From the NCBI GenBank assembly GCA_020055645.1, contig CM034550.1:14211001-14275000 (forward strand): a stretch of DNA of 64,000 nt, written 5' to 3'. Each line of letters begins with the position of its first letter. Position 1 is the first letter of the stretch. The position numbers were made by a program, and so were the translations under genes. This stretch comes from Tomocerus qinae. Its lineage: Eukaryota; Arthropoda; Collembola; Entomobryomorpha; Tomoceridae. Shown here in pieces: positions 39,471 to 51,663 of this stretch. A model generated the notes under the pieces. That model was not told the DNA's origin, ran no database searches, and saw only the letters and a program-made list of their open reading frames with translations.

Positions 39471-42400
39471 TTTGTTTTCTTAATGATTATTGAGAAAATT
39501 TCGAGCGTAATGAAGGTAGAGAGTAAATGATTTAATTACACCGACGATGTAGGTATGACATGACAATACAAAAATTGAATGTAGAAATGATTATGTCACA
39601 AAAACACAATTCCGTTCCGAAAATGCGTCCGTGAACAAGAGATGCTAGCTTGTGAAAGATCTTTTTGTGATTAAACATCAAAGTAATGAAATAAGTGAGT
39701 GACTAGACGAAGCATGAAAATAATTCGATCTGTCATGCAAAGAAAAGAGCACATACCTACTAATGCCCACAGAGATTTTACAAGTAGGTAGCTACTACAT
39801 TATCGTATAGAGGAGACTTCCACATAAATCACATGCTGATAATACCATCTCAATAAGGGCAGGACAGTTCTCATCATTTATCTTCTTCAGAAGTGAAAGA
39901 GTGTCGAGTTGTGGTAGATGAGAGGAGTCCTGATTTCAGTTAAGATAGGATATACACTACTCGTATGTTAGGAGAAGATCCTCTCGACTAAGTTGCATCA
40001 TTTGACTCCCTGTATTTGTGTTTGGGTGAATGGATTTACAAAGATTTTATCCACACACTCGTATGTAATCTATGCATTTGTATATTGAATTAGGTAAAAA
40101 ATAAACGAAAAAGAAAGCTGAGCTTTCTGAATATAAATGTATTAATTAGTCTCGTCGTTATGTTAAAGTAAGCATAATTAATGCACGTTCCTAACTCTTT
40201 AGCCCCGCTTGCAAATCCTGATCCTCCTAAGTATGTTAAGCCTTAGTTAATCCTTATGCACTACTCATCATCAGTTCACTTCACTCTCTTCTTCTAGTAT
40301 GAATCACATTCTACACCTATATTTACACTCCTAAGATCACACAAGTGTGAATCTCGTCAAAAGCACAAACACTACATTTTTTTCCACAGACACTACTCAG
40401 ACGTTAAAGCGAAGAATTAACAATGAGATCGTGTTAAATAAAATTGCACAATTATCCCTTGTTTTTCAACTACCTACTCTTAACAACTGACTTGAGAATG
40501 CAAACCCATCTCTCCTAATAAACTTTTAAAGCAATTAGGAATATCTATGGCATTAATTATCCTTTGCAACGGAAAAGCCGATGAACATGAGAGGGAAAGG
40601 AATTATTTTAACTCACAAATTACAGGTTACTATTCATTGTCTTCAATCCAATAGATCATATTTCATTCCGTATGTCATCTGCAACACAAATTTATAAATC
40701 CATTCTCATTTGAAGAATTGTTTTTCGATCAATCTATGTAATTAGTATAATTGCTAAAAGGACCTATAGCGATGCAAAATATTATGCATACAATCTGCAT
40801 ACACATTGTCAACACTACACTAGACAAGTCTTATGATTCATACTTGCATTTCCTATTATTAACTTTGATTATTGTAATTATTGTATCCAACTGAATTACC
40901 CAATTATATCTCAAACTGTCACTTCCACTCACAAAAACACTCGCATACACAATTAGAATTCTCTAAATGCTATCTTTTCATATTCTCTTGTGTTAAATAC
41001 GACATAAAATACATCCGACAACATTATTTCAAAAACACACATGCTAATAAGCATTGTAAGCAGATGCTACCTACTAATTCTGTACAAAACGCTATATGAT
41101 TTTCTAATTAATTACAACTGCATATTGCACATGCACACATATCCGTGTAAACAACATAGACGAATTGTTTAATTGTCCAATTTAATATGAATTGTCCCGT
41201 CTATTTTACTACATGTGGCAGTCTTTTTCCTTTTACATGAAAAAACACAGTAAAAATGACAGTAGAGATTCTTTTAGACAACTATTTGAAAGCGTATACC
41301 TAACATTGGTAAAATTCTGATTACTCCCCGTTTATACATTCAACATGGCTAAAGTCTCATCCTTATAATTTACATTTTAGATACTATACACATTATAACA
41401 GTATTTATGCCACTCGTCCATTGTCCATTCTGCAAGACATTCTGAACTGTTGTAATTGTACTGTAATCAAAACTAATTGAGATTCTATACTTTACTAAAT
41501 GACAACAATGACTTATGATAGGTACTTTGTGAAATATACGATGGGGAATAATGAACTAATGGTTGGAGGGTAGCATCGTCCTTTTCTTGTCACTGTAATC
41601 CACGGGGTATGCTAATATGTGTTTCAGGCGCACTTGCTAGATATCAAATGGTTAACATTTTGTCTTAACGTGTATATCGCTGTGCAAATGGTACTATGTT
41701 ATTTATCGGTAAGAAGATAGAATTCTTAAAATATTTTTTAGAAAATTATATTGCTTGATGCAATTTTGCTGTCATTTGGGAAAATACAGAGATATTAATT
41801 TTTAGCCAGCATTATATTATTATGTAGGTATCGTTTTCGCGTAAAATTGTGTTATTCAAGTTTCAGTTTCTGTGGAATAAAAATTCGAAAGTTTAGAATT
41901 ATTATGGACCTGCCATTGGAATTCAGATTTTATCATTTGTAGAATTAACCTGAACTGTTTCTAGAGATAAAATGTAACAATCAGTAGAGGATGTTATTCA
42001 TGTATTCATACAAGCAATTTAAATTGTAAGTACGTAATCTTGAAAAGTCACATAATTTTAATTTTGGAGGGTTAGGTGCTATTACACCTGTTAATTACCC
42101 AAGGATTTTTTCGGAATAGAGAATAGTTGGTGGTGGAGAATAGTAAAAGGATATTAAAATAGCAACTATTGTTCTGTATTTGAGTCTAGTCACTTTCGAG
42201 TAACGTGTAGGTAGGATTTAATGTATGGATTCGTGTTAATGCGGATCTCTGCGGTAGTAAAAGTTTGGTATTATTACTGCCCTACTATCTAATACGTCTG
42301 TGTCTTATTATCATCAGTGACTTTGCTATAATGATGATACACGCATGTGTTGGGCAACATTAGAACATCTGCCATTTAAGGGTTATCCCGCTCCAATTCG

Positions 42401-43522
42401 TAATAATTTTGTATTTTATGACTATTTCGTTACATTTTTCATTGCATACCTTGTTATTATCCTTCTAAATTGCTGGTATGTGTGCTAATCTTAGTTGCAC
42501 ATAATTAAATAATAGTTTCTGTCGAAAAATCTCCAACTTACCTTGGAGAACGTAAGTAAATGTAGGTACTTGACCAGCAAAGAACAAATATTTAAAAAGT
42601 TTCACGTTTTCGTCACTGAATTGCTTAGGTCTTAAAAGCTAGGACGAAGTGCATGTATTTCTTTTGTTTGCTATTGCAAGATATTACCATTTGGTAGGTA
42701 TATACGTGAATAATATTGCAGTTGTTTGTGTCTACCATCAGACATGTCCACTCCATAATCATTGGTAGAAAGGATAAATGCATAATCTATGAATGAGTGC
42801 TCAGTCGAGCGAGGTTGAAGAGGCTACTTAGTAGAGTGACTGCGTAATACTATGTACAGATACTGCAATTATAATTAGCACAATAACACGTAGTACCTGT
42901 GTAAAGTAAGCCAGGCTCATTCATGCCTTAGCCTCGTAAGTGAGAATATATGATATTCACTTAGGCATCTCTACATAGGAAAATCATATTCGTCAAGACA
43001 CAAAAGACCGTTGCGTAAGTCTCCATACAAAAACTTGTTTACATGCACACAAACATCTTTATTCGCTTTATTAACAAACTCTTCTTCATTAACTTCAACA
43101 ATGAATGCACCATATTTGTACCTGATATTGCTCCACAAATCTCACTTTTACAAACTATGTGCGTGATAAAAACATAATTAATTAAACCATAGGTTTAAAG
43201 ATAGTTCGTGTTCGTAGAACTCTGGCTAAATTAATACACTTTTCCTACTTCTTCTGTTTGGCATATGTAAACATTTACAAGCATCATCTTATACACATCC
43301 TTATTCCAATCACGTCAATAAATTAACAAACATAATACGAAACAACAGCTAATTATAAATATGGTTTAAATACCTACTAGAGGTAAAAGTCCAAAAATGG
43401 ATACCGATAACCATATGTGGTTTGGTACTGAAGAAGTGTAAAATTGTCCTAATTTCTTTTATGAATTACTGAGGTGTGTTTTGTATTTTAGTTACATTAT
43501 TTTTCAAGATGTGTAAAAAAAT
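39471..43522. other. Intergenic spacer, about 4 kb
   Basis: AT-rich DNA with no recognisable exon. It should hold the promoter of the Pro/Gln-rich gene on its left and the 3' region of the mucin-like gene on its right (minus-strand AATAAA at 43,072-43,067 and 43,063-43,058). Confidence 0.6.
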
Positions 43523-44787
43523 CTATCTACCATAATTGAGTGCTGGATTGGCTGCTGGTGCCGCTGAACTAGCTGGAGCTGATGAAGTACTAACTACTGG
43601 AGCAGCTGAAGTGCTAGCTGGTGCAGCTGAAGTGCTGACTACTGGTGCAGCTGAAGTGCTAGCTGGTGCAGCTGAAGTGCTGACTACTGGTGCAGCTGAA
43701 GTACTAACTGCTGGTGCCGCTGAAGTACTTACTGCTGGTACCGATGAAGTACTAACTGCTGGTGCCGCTGAAGTACTGACAGCTGGTGCTGCTGAAGTAC
43801 TATATGCTGGTGCAGCTGAAGTACTAACTGCTGGTGCCGCTGAAGTACTAACTGCTGGTGCCGCTGAAGTACTGACTGCTGGTGCCGCTGAAGTACTAAC
43901 TGCTGGTGCTGCTGAAGTACTAACTGCTGGTGCCGCTGAAGTACTGACTGCTGGTGCAGCTGAAGTGCTAACTGCCGGAGCCGAATGATCTCCTGAGCAA
44001 TTTGCAACTGGGACTATTGCAGAGGCACTTACTGGAGTAATAACTGCTGGAGTTGAAGAAGCTGGTGCTGGAGAAGTTGCAGCAGTGGAAACTACCGGCG
44101 CTGGAGAAGCTGGAGCAGAAGTAGAAACTACAGGTGCTGGAGAAGAGGCAGCCGAAGAATATACCGGAGCTGGAGAAGGTGCAGCAGCAGAAGTAGAAGG
44201 TGCTGGTGCTGGAGAAGAGGCAGCCGAAGAATATACCGGAGCTGGAGAAGGTGCAGTAGTAGTAGAAGGTGCTGGTGCTGGGGTTACAGAAGATGAAGCT
44301 GGAGCTGCAGACGATGACGATACTGGAGCAACTGAGGTGGAGACTGAAACAGATGCAGTGGTTGAGGAATATGTTGTCGCTGGAGTCACATTAGCACAAG
44401 CTGGCCCCTGACCTCCATGACCTGTACCTCCTTGACTCCCTTGACCTCCTTGGCACGAAGGAGCTGGAGAAGGATTGGCACAAGCTGGACAGGGAGGACA
44501 AGAAGAAGAGGGAGGTGGAGGTGGTGGAGGTTCTGGACATTTTGGCGGGGGTGGTGGAGGAGGACATGATCCAGTTGTACCACTACTTGAAGAGGATGCT
44601 GCAGCGTATGTCGGCAATGCACCCTTATTGGGTGGAGGAGACGTTGGCAATAAAAATGTAGAGGCTGAAACTCTAGAAACGCAAACCAGCAGGAGAATAA
44701 TCTGTGTGATAAAAATCTTTCATTATTACTTCATGTTCAGTTAAGATTGTATTTAGTACCTAGTAAACTCATTTGTACCTTTTTCAT
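43523..44787 (-). CDS. Secreted Ala/Ser/Pro-rich mucin-like protein (395 aa)
   Basis: Exon 1 (44,787-44,779) encodes M-K-K; a 77-bp GT-AG intron follows; exon 2 (44,701-43,523) continues in phase 0 with IILLLVCVSRVSAS, completing a signal peptide cleaved near residue 17. Next come a short Ser/Gly segment and a Cys/Pro-rich region with poly-Pro runs and about eight cysteines (CPPPPPPPKCPEP, CPPCPACANPSPAPSC). A Gly/Gln patch, a Ser/Thr/Pro/Ala region and about thirteen 8-residue APAVSTSA repeats precede an NYGR C-terminus. Abundant Ser/Thr next to Pro suggests O-glycosylation. A role in cuticle, secretion or mucus is inference; no enzymatic domain is visible. The extension to M-K-K was chosen because the main exon has no upstream ATG before its splice acceptor. 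Confidence 0.83.
43560..43985 (-). repeat. 24-bp tandem repeat coding APAVSTSA
   Basis: About thirteen to sixteen copies, most differing only at synonymous sites, with shortened APASTSA variants at the 3' end of the gene. No stop codons fall in most other frames, which explains the antisense ORFs here. Confidence 0.9.
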
Positions 44788-46448
44788 TTTGCTTACTGGA
44801 ATCCGGAATTTTAAAATAACCCTTTCTGTCACTTCTTAAATGAAATACTGTCTTTCTGTCTGAAGTGTGAAAATTTCTGTGCAATTGCACGAGAGAAAAT
44901 GTACTGTTAGAGTAACTGATTAGAATAGAGTTTTTATACACGTACATGACCTCTGAGACTTTACCTTGCATTTGTATGTATAATTGTATCATAAAAATAT
45001 CCATCAGTTTTGCTTATAAAGACATTTAACAGGTAATAAAGGTGTTTTAAACCGTTTCTAAATCGAAGGCTTCTGCTTCCTTGCGTGAAGATGAGTGTTA
45101 TGGTGAAGAAGGTAATTAAATTGCTACTTCATAGGCAGTCTTTCTTAAGTCTCCATTATCCTATCCATTTAGTGTGCGCCATCACCACTTTAATCTCCAT
45201 TAAAACTTCTTCGTTGTCACTTCTAGTGTTCTAATAGTTACAAATATGTACTATGTTGCCTCAGAGCACGATTGTTGTGCATAATATATTGTTGACTACC
45301 AGTGGACACTATCAGTCAATCACCATCAGCTTTCAAGCATCACTTCTATTATCTATACTTGTTGTTGTCAATAGCCAAAGCATTGGAGTGTGTCTACACA
45401 TCTATTGTTTCAGAGTATCATTCGATCTTTACTTGCATAAAATTCTTGCTAATACAAGGTAGGTATGCATTATATTCTATACACTACTGAAGGAAAATAT
45501 TAAATCAATTTTCATACAACTATTGTCCCCGTATAGCAAAATCTAAGTACAAATTAAACATGAAACTTGTCAGAGAATATTGAGTAACACTAAAGATATG
45601 ATCTGGCATACTTTCTATGCAAATTATAGCCAGTCTAATTAAGTGGGGACAAAATAATTAAACTCCTACGCATCATTATTATTCCTATAGTACGCTGTAG
45701 ACTATATAGAATAGAGTACTACCGAATTGTGCAATATGTAGTTTAATTTAAGATGCAGTTATATAAAGTATGGGCGATAGGACTATCTGTATACACATTC
45801 TATTTAAATATTTATTAGTTCACGAAAGAATATTTTTAGTGGATTTCCTTGCAAAAAATAATGTGTTTAAATTTACGGTAGACTGCTATTTGAACCAACC
45901 ATTGATTTTACGCACAGCAATCACAGTCACATACAGTCCTAGTTATAACAGTCACAAAGTCAAAATCGTTAACCTTATATTGATACTAAAAAGATCAATG
46001 CCTAATTTTACATTAAGTAAACCATCCTTCAGTTTCTGGTCCAATTTCCGGTTCGTTTGTACTTGGTCACTGCTACTGGGACAAGATCAAGCCTTTAATC
46101 ATGACATGCTATTATGAATACCTATACCAGATGAAAATATATACCAATAATTATGTTTTCTTTGATATAAACTCTTAATTACTGAGCACAAGATTGGGTC
46201 AAAATGTTATTGACATCACCTTATAACGAGGGGATGTCAATTGATTATCTTAATTATAATGATTATATTGAGGACATCGTTTATAGAACAAGTAACAGTT
46301 TTATTTTCCTTAAAAATATGTAAAGTTGATCACAAATATTCATATTGCTTATGCCTTATAAAGTTTAACAACTGGAGCTCGGTGTGGCTTCTTCATTATA
46401 ACTTGAAATGGCGGAGACGCTACTACTAAGATTTTTGTGGCTGACTTT
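44788..46448. other. Intergenic spacer
   Basis: AT-rich, with no supported gene. A TATA-like site on the minus strand near 45,013-45,024 could drive the mucin-like gene but would imply a leader of about 200 nt. A minus-strand AATAAA at 46,305-46,300 could serve the RR-1 gene. The 115-codon plus-strand ORF at 45,770-46,117 resembles nothing known. Confidence 0.5.
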
Positions 46449-48100
46449 TTAACTCTGTCCCCAACCGGATCCAGGTGCAGGGGCTGCATAGGATTGTGGT
46501 TGACTTACGGTTTGTCCATAACTGCTGGGAGCAGGAGCTGCTGGGCTTGAGTAACCCCCTGAGGAATACCCAACTGACTGCGGCTGTTGGCCATAACTGG
46601 CAGATTGTTGGCCATAACTGGCAGATTGTTGGCCATAACTAGTAGATTGTTGGCCATAACTGGCAGGTTGTTGGCCATAGCTAGCGGATTGTTGGCCATA
46701 ACCAGCGGATTGTTGACCATAGCCGGCACCGTTACCTGAACCAGCAGGGGCTACGGGAAGATGATCACCTGATCAACAAAAAGATAATTTTTAATGCATT
46801 TTCTGATCACTTATTTACATACGATATTATTGCTAGTACATAAAAATTAAGCCCATTCAAATAGCCAAAGTTAACTTTGCTTCTATGATTTAAGTATTTT
46901 AAAAAGTTACCGCTTGGTTGAAATCCGTTTTCATCAGCTACCCAAGAAAGAGATACTGGACTTCCATCAGGGCTTGTGTACTAATTAGTTCAGATAATAT
47001 TTTCAATTTATTGCATTTTAAAACAAGATTAAATTGAAATAGTAACTCTCAGGTTATTTTCACTTACTTGTACAGATCCGGATTTGACAATAGTGGATGC
47101 ATAATCACCGTATCCTGGCTTCACAACAGTAGACTCCTGCTGTTTGATTCCATTGGCAGTTTCGAATCTAAAATGGAAACAATTGAAAATGTATTACAAT
47201 ATAATTTAGCAATACTGTCCAATATGTATTCAAAATTTCAGGTAAGGTAAGTTCAGCTAAAATCATACGCGTAAGAATTCTCTTGAGCTCCTTTAATAGT
47301 TTGACGGAAAGATGTGATTGGGACTACATTAGCACTGCCAGAGTAAGAAGATCCGTATTGTCCTTGACTAGATCCATAACCGCTACTTCCCGAAGAGTAT
47401 GATGAGGCTGGGGCCGATCCATATGAAACAACTTGAGATTGGTATTGTTGTACTGGCTGATATTGGGGAGCTGGCTGGGCAGGCTGATATTGTGGAGCAG
47501 GCTGGGCGGGTTGATATTGTGGAGCAGGCTGGGCGGGTTGGTATTGAGGAGCAGGCTGGGCGGGTTGATATTGTGGAGCTGGCTGGGCGGGTTGATATTG
47601 TGGAGCAGGCTGAGCGGGTTGATATTGAGGAGCAGGCTGGGCAGGTTGATATTGGGGAGCAGGCTGGGCGGGTTGGTATTGTTGTACAGGCCGGGCAGAC
47701 TGATATTGCGGAGCTGGTTGTTGTTGTTGGTATTGTGTTTTTGGAGGTGATTGGCCATAAGTGGGACGAGGAGTTCTGGGTGGTGGACTGACATAGGATC
47801 GCTTCCGGTTATTCTTCGGGACGGTGCTTGTATCGACTTTTGTTTGCGGTACTTTAGATTTAGTTTCCGTTTTCTTTGCTTCGATCGCCTTTTTTAGTGA
47901 TGCTACCTTTTCTGGGGTTGTAGCCTTTTCTGCTGCCAGAGCGGCGGCAAACAAAACGGTAAGTAGAAGAATCTGTACAAATAAAAATGGAATTTATAAA
48001 TGTAATGCTTAAAATTTTGAGACAACTTTCAGTAATTTTATGATTAATATGATCTATATTTTTGTAAAGGAGAATTTTGAATTTTACTTACAGGTCTCAT
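46449..48100 (-). CDS. RR-1 chitin-binding cuticle protein (400 aa)
   Basis: Structural protein of the chitinous cuticle, secreted by epidermis. Five exons: 48,100-48,092 (M-R-P); 47,972-47,269; 47,167-47,068; 46,980-46,911; 46,768-46,449. Signal peptide ILLLTVLFAAALAA ends near residue 17. Residues 18-80 are Lys/Thr-rich; about nine PAQPAPQYQ repeats occupy 104-184; a Ser/Gly/Tyr region follows. The Rebers-Riddiford domain covers about 230-300, with FETANGIKQQE, YTSPDGSPVSLSWVADENGF and GDHLPVAP, the RR-1 type. Six SYGQQ-like repeats and GSGWGQS end the protein. The 47,268-47,168 intron is the least certain: the only canonical donor (GTATGA) sits inside the expected Y-x-Y/F segment and yields SYAFETANG, slightly shorter than usual. 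Confidence 0.93.
46570..46735 (-). repeat. Tandem repeat coding SYGQQ-type units
   Basis: Seven or so copies of TATGGCCAACA plus a short spacer, encoding YGQQSAS-like units in the last exon of the RR-1 gene. Confidence 0.85.
47449..47695 (-). repeat. 27-bp tandem repeat coding PAQPAPQYQ
   Basis: About nine copies in exon 2 of the RR-1 gene. The near-identity between units suggests recent expansion by unequal exchange or slippage. Confidence 0.9.
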
Positions 48101-48195
48101 TTTCGTTTTTGGAGTTCTCTCTTCAATACGGTTTGAAATTATGATCTTATTAGTTTGTTCACCAAATGATGACTGTGATGAAACTCAATTTTCCA

Positions 48196-48210
48196 TGCTG
48201 TATTTATATG
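48196..48210 (-). promoter_or_regulatory. TATA box of the RR-1 cuticle gene
   Basis: The minus strand reads CCATATAAATACAGC, with TATAAATA at 48,208-48,201, about 100 bp upstream of the ATG. A start near 48,175 would give a leader of about 75 nt, as is usual for cuticle genes. Confidence 0.6.
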
Positions 48211-49339
48211 GCACCTGAATGGACCAGATCCCTGATCTAATTCATTTAAAATCTTCAGGAAAAAGTCTAATAGCACCGAAAGGGAAATTGACAAAACCAC
48301 ATCCGTGGATTCGTAAGTACATAAATAGTTACTTTCTTTTCAGACAAATTAAAAGCAGGTAATGCTCTATAATACTTTTAATAATGAAAACAGTATTATG
48401 AAAGGGTTATAGGATACCGTTACGTTTTGTAATGAATGATAAGCCCTCTTGTTGTGTCAGCTTTAAGGGTATGTGTTCCTCTGGATGCTAAACCTGTTCT
48501 TTGGCCTTCATACTTCATTTACAGCAATACAAACAAACTACTTTGCCAAGGTGGGATAACGAGCTAAATAGGAACCGTACATATAAATACCCTCTGTGCC
48601 TCTATTATTAGAATTTAAGGAAAAGTAATCCAAACTGTGTCAAGTCCACTGATTTCTATGCTGCACTTTTCCTTTCGTTGTGACCCTAGATTTGCCATGC
48701 TGAGGCAGCTCTAGTATTTTACAGTAATTATTGATCAAGAGTCACAATATGCACTTTGCTAGAATTCAGTCGCCAACAAATTTCTAACCTAATAGAAAAG
48801 TTGAGGTCGTGTTAGTCAATCGGTTCCTTATAGGCCGCCTCATAGGTCGGTGGTCCTTATAGGGCGTCCGAACCCCATTAGGATAGCTTTAATTGATATC
48901 CGCGATTCTATTAAATTTTACAAAATCTGTGCTTCGGTTTGATCAATATCTTTTGGAGCCCCTTATTATTGCAATTTGCCAACAAATAAATTATCATGGT
49001 TTGCTTCGCTTTGTATTTATAAGCACATTGTTTGTATTTATTAATATTTTTTGAGTTGGCATTTTTATGTGATATGTACTTGAATCAAAATGATTACTAA
49101 CACCCTTGAAAAAAATATTATATCAAATTTAAAATACTCTAAATCATTACTTAGTTTTTAAGGTAGTAATTATATAGAAAAACGATTCAAAATAAAAGTT
49201 AATAAAAGACGATGTAGGTGTGAAACTATTTATTTTAACCTTTTTTAAAACCTTATTTATTGTGACAGGGAGTTTATTGTAATATCGGCCAATTGGCCAA
49301 TTTACATAGATAGAAATTACATGTGGACAATTAAAATTC
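48211..49339. other. Intergenic spacer with a GC-richer block
   Basis: Upstream region of the RR-1 gene and 3' flank of the first P450 (minus-strand AATAAA at 49,261-49,256). At about 48,825-48,900 a GC-richer patch contains TCCTTATAGG twice. I see no coding exon. Confidence 0.5.
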
Positions 49340-51663
49340 TCACAATTCATTCAAAATGACATTGAAGGATTGAGGTTGCCAAACTAAACCCATTTTCGCT
49401 GCATATGATACTTCAACTCCTGGTTCTGGTAATACTTCAAAAGCTTGGAAAATTGATGTAAGAAACAAGAAAACAGTATCTCGAGCGAGATTTTCTCCAA
49501 TACACGCCCGTTTTCCCACTGAAAAGGTCATGATTGAGTCGTGTTTCTTAATACACCTGCCATTTTCATCTAAGAACCTTTCTGGGCGAAAATTTTCTGG
49601 ATCACCCCACACTGAAGCATCATTATGAATTCCTGCCAAATGATTTAAATAATTAATTATCAGTACCTTATATTGAGGAACATAACTGTGCAATGCTTAA
49701 TTTTTTGTGAATTTACAAGATAATCGATAATCTCCACTTACCGTACATGTTGGTTATTACGTCATAATTTTTTGGAATTCTGTACCCATGAAATTCTATT
49801 TCTGATGTTGTCCTGTGCATAACTCCTAATGGAGTTATCAGGGCTTTACGTAAAATTTCCATTATCAGTGCTTCAGTATACGGCATGCTGATAGAAATCA
49901 TTTTTAATATATACAGTTGTATTTAAAATTGTTAACAAACGTTTTAAATTAAAAAAAAACAAATCTTACTTTGTCCTATCCGCTAGTGAAGGCAATTTGC
50001 TTCCAATATTTAGTTCAATTTCTTTTCGGAATTTTCTTTGTACTTCCTGGTTCTGGCTGAGATACAGAACTCCCCATTGCAGGAAACTGAACCATATTTG
50101 ATGTTTATAAATTATCATTATTAGTATAAAATGTTACATTTTAATTACCTCGAGGAAGTCTCAGATCCTGCCCCAAACATATCAGACACTACAGCCACCA
50201 ATTGTTTCTCTGTGCATAAAATACAATTTTTTTATCTATTCAATTTCTATCATACGAGAAGAATAATTTGTTCCGACTATTGTAGAATTAAATAACATTG
50301 TACCTCCGACATCACCATAAAAGCTGGAATTTGGGTTTGTTGTTTTATTCATTTCTTCTAAATATGCGTCAATTAGATCTCTAGGGTTGTTTTCTTCAAA
50401 TGTTTTCTTGTGTTCTGAAATTTGTTCCTTGAAGAAATTTCGGAGATACGCACAATTATCAGCATATGATTTCCAACCGCTGATCGTTGGGAAAAATTCC
50501 GATATGGTTGGGAAGAAAATCAGGGGTAGGTTTTGGACCAATTGATTAAATGTGCTGCAAAAATAATTGTCAATTAGGCATTTTTCTCGTTTTTTGCACA
50601 CATCAGCTTGTACCGGTATAATTTTCACAATTTATTCCCAAAAAGGTATCTAATATAAATACCGCCTTCAAAATTCTTTCAAAAATCAGCTAAATGCTTT
50701 TATTACACATGTAGTCTTACTCAGTTGATATTTGCAATAGCTCGTTTAATTTTGGATCATCGTGGCTGTATCGAATGCCAGTGCACATTTTCCAAAGTGA
50801 GTTTAGAACAGCCAAACTAAATCTCGTGTTAACCGAAATAGGTTTTCCAGTGTTTGAGCGCAATTCTTCAATGGTTTCTTTAACATCTTCCAAGATAACA
50901 GTTTCCATTGAACTCTTTCCAAATCCAAAGTCTCGGAGATGACGAATTGCAAATCTCCTCTGCTCCACCCAAACTTGATTATCCGATGAAACAATTCCTA
51001 TGAAGAATATGAAATTCGGAACAGTTAAAAAAAATTCCTTGTTATGCACTTCCTACTTATAGTGCCTTTCTTCTACTGAAAGGTTTTCGATTCTTGTATG
51101 TATTATTGACAGTATTTACATTACCATTCTTTCCTTCCTGCAAAAGTGTAACAGTTTTCAAATCTGTTCGTCCATTAAATGCAGGAATATTGAAAGCTTC
51201 TTTTACCAAGGCTGGATCACTTAGCACAACCGTTCTAAACGATAAGAAAAAATAATTGGTAAATTAATAATTTCTATCAAATCAATTTGATGCAAATCCT
51301 AGTGAAAATAATAACATACTTCGATCCTCCTAGATTTAGCTTGAAAATACTTCCATACGTCTTTGACCATTTTGTCATTTTAACATGCATTTCTGTAGTA
51401 AGAAAAGGCAAATGTCCCAGTATTGGTAACCCAAAAGGTTCTGTAATACAATTGTACATTAAAATACCGAACCATGAACACAAATATTCATCTTTTGTCG
51501 TTCAGTGAATATTAAATTGATATAAAGTACTGATAATTTGATATTATTTTATTAAATGTTTCTAACCTGGTAGGGCTTTGTCATCTTTGTGTAACTTGAG
51601 GTAGTAGTAGTAACCTAAGCCTGTTGCGATCACCGCAACTAATATTTCTATTGCTGTGAACAT
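49340..51663 (-). CDS. Cytochrome P450, CYP2 clan (P450-A, 490 aa)
   Basis: Haem monooxygenase anchored in the ER membrane by an N-terminal helix (IEILVAVIATGLGYYYYL). Nine exons: 51,663-51,567; 51,440-51,320; 51,234-51,125; 50,997-50,721; 50,554-50,304; 50,209-50,149; 50,086-49,970; 49,887-49,742; 49,632-49,340. All junctions are GT-AG and in phase. Landmarks: hinge EPFGLPILGHLPF; C-helix WVEQR (119-123); I-helix AGSETS (299-304); ExxR as EILR (355-358); FRPERF (408-413); haem loop FSVGKRACIG with ligand Cys437. All expected catalytic residues are present, so the gene looks functional. Substrate is unknown; clan 2 includes ecdysteroid and hormone enzymes as well as detoxification enzymes, and tandem copies favour the latter. 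It lacks two introns found in its paralogues. Confidence 0.96.

Noticed and set aside
43536-43988. 150-codon plus-strand ORF opposite the APAVSTSA repeats
   Set aside because: Same cause: a 24-bp repeat without stops in this frame.
47240-47262. GC-AG intron starting at GCTGAA after DF in the RR-1 gene
   Set aside because: The donor does not fit the GC-AG consensus and the phase does not match the next exon; the GTATGA donor does.
47399-47791. 130-codon plus-strand ORF opposite the PAQPAPQYQ repeats
   Set aside because: Antisense shadow of the 27-bp repeat in the RR-1 gene.
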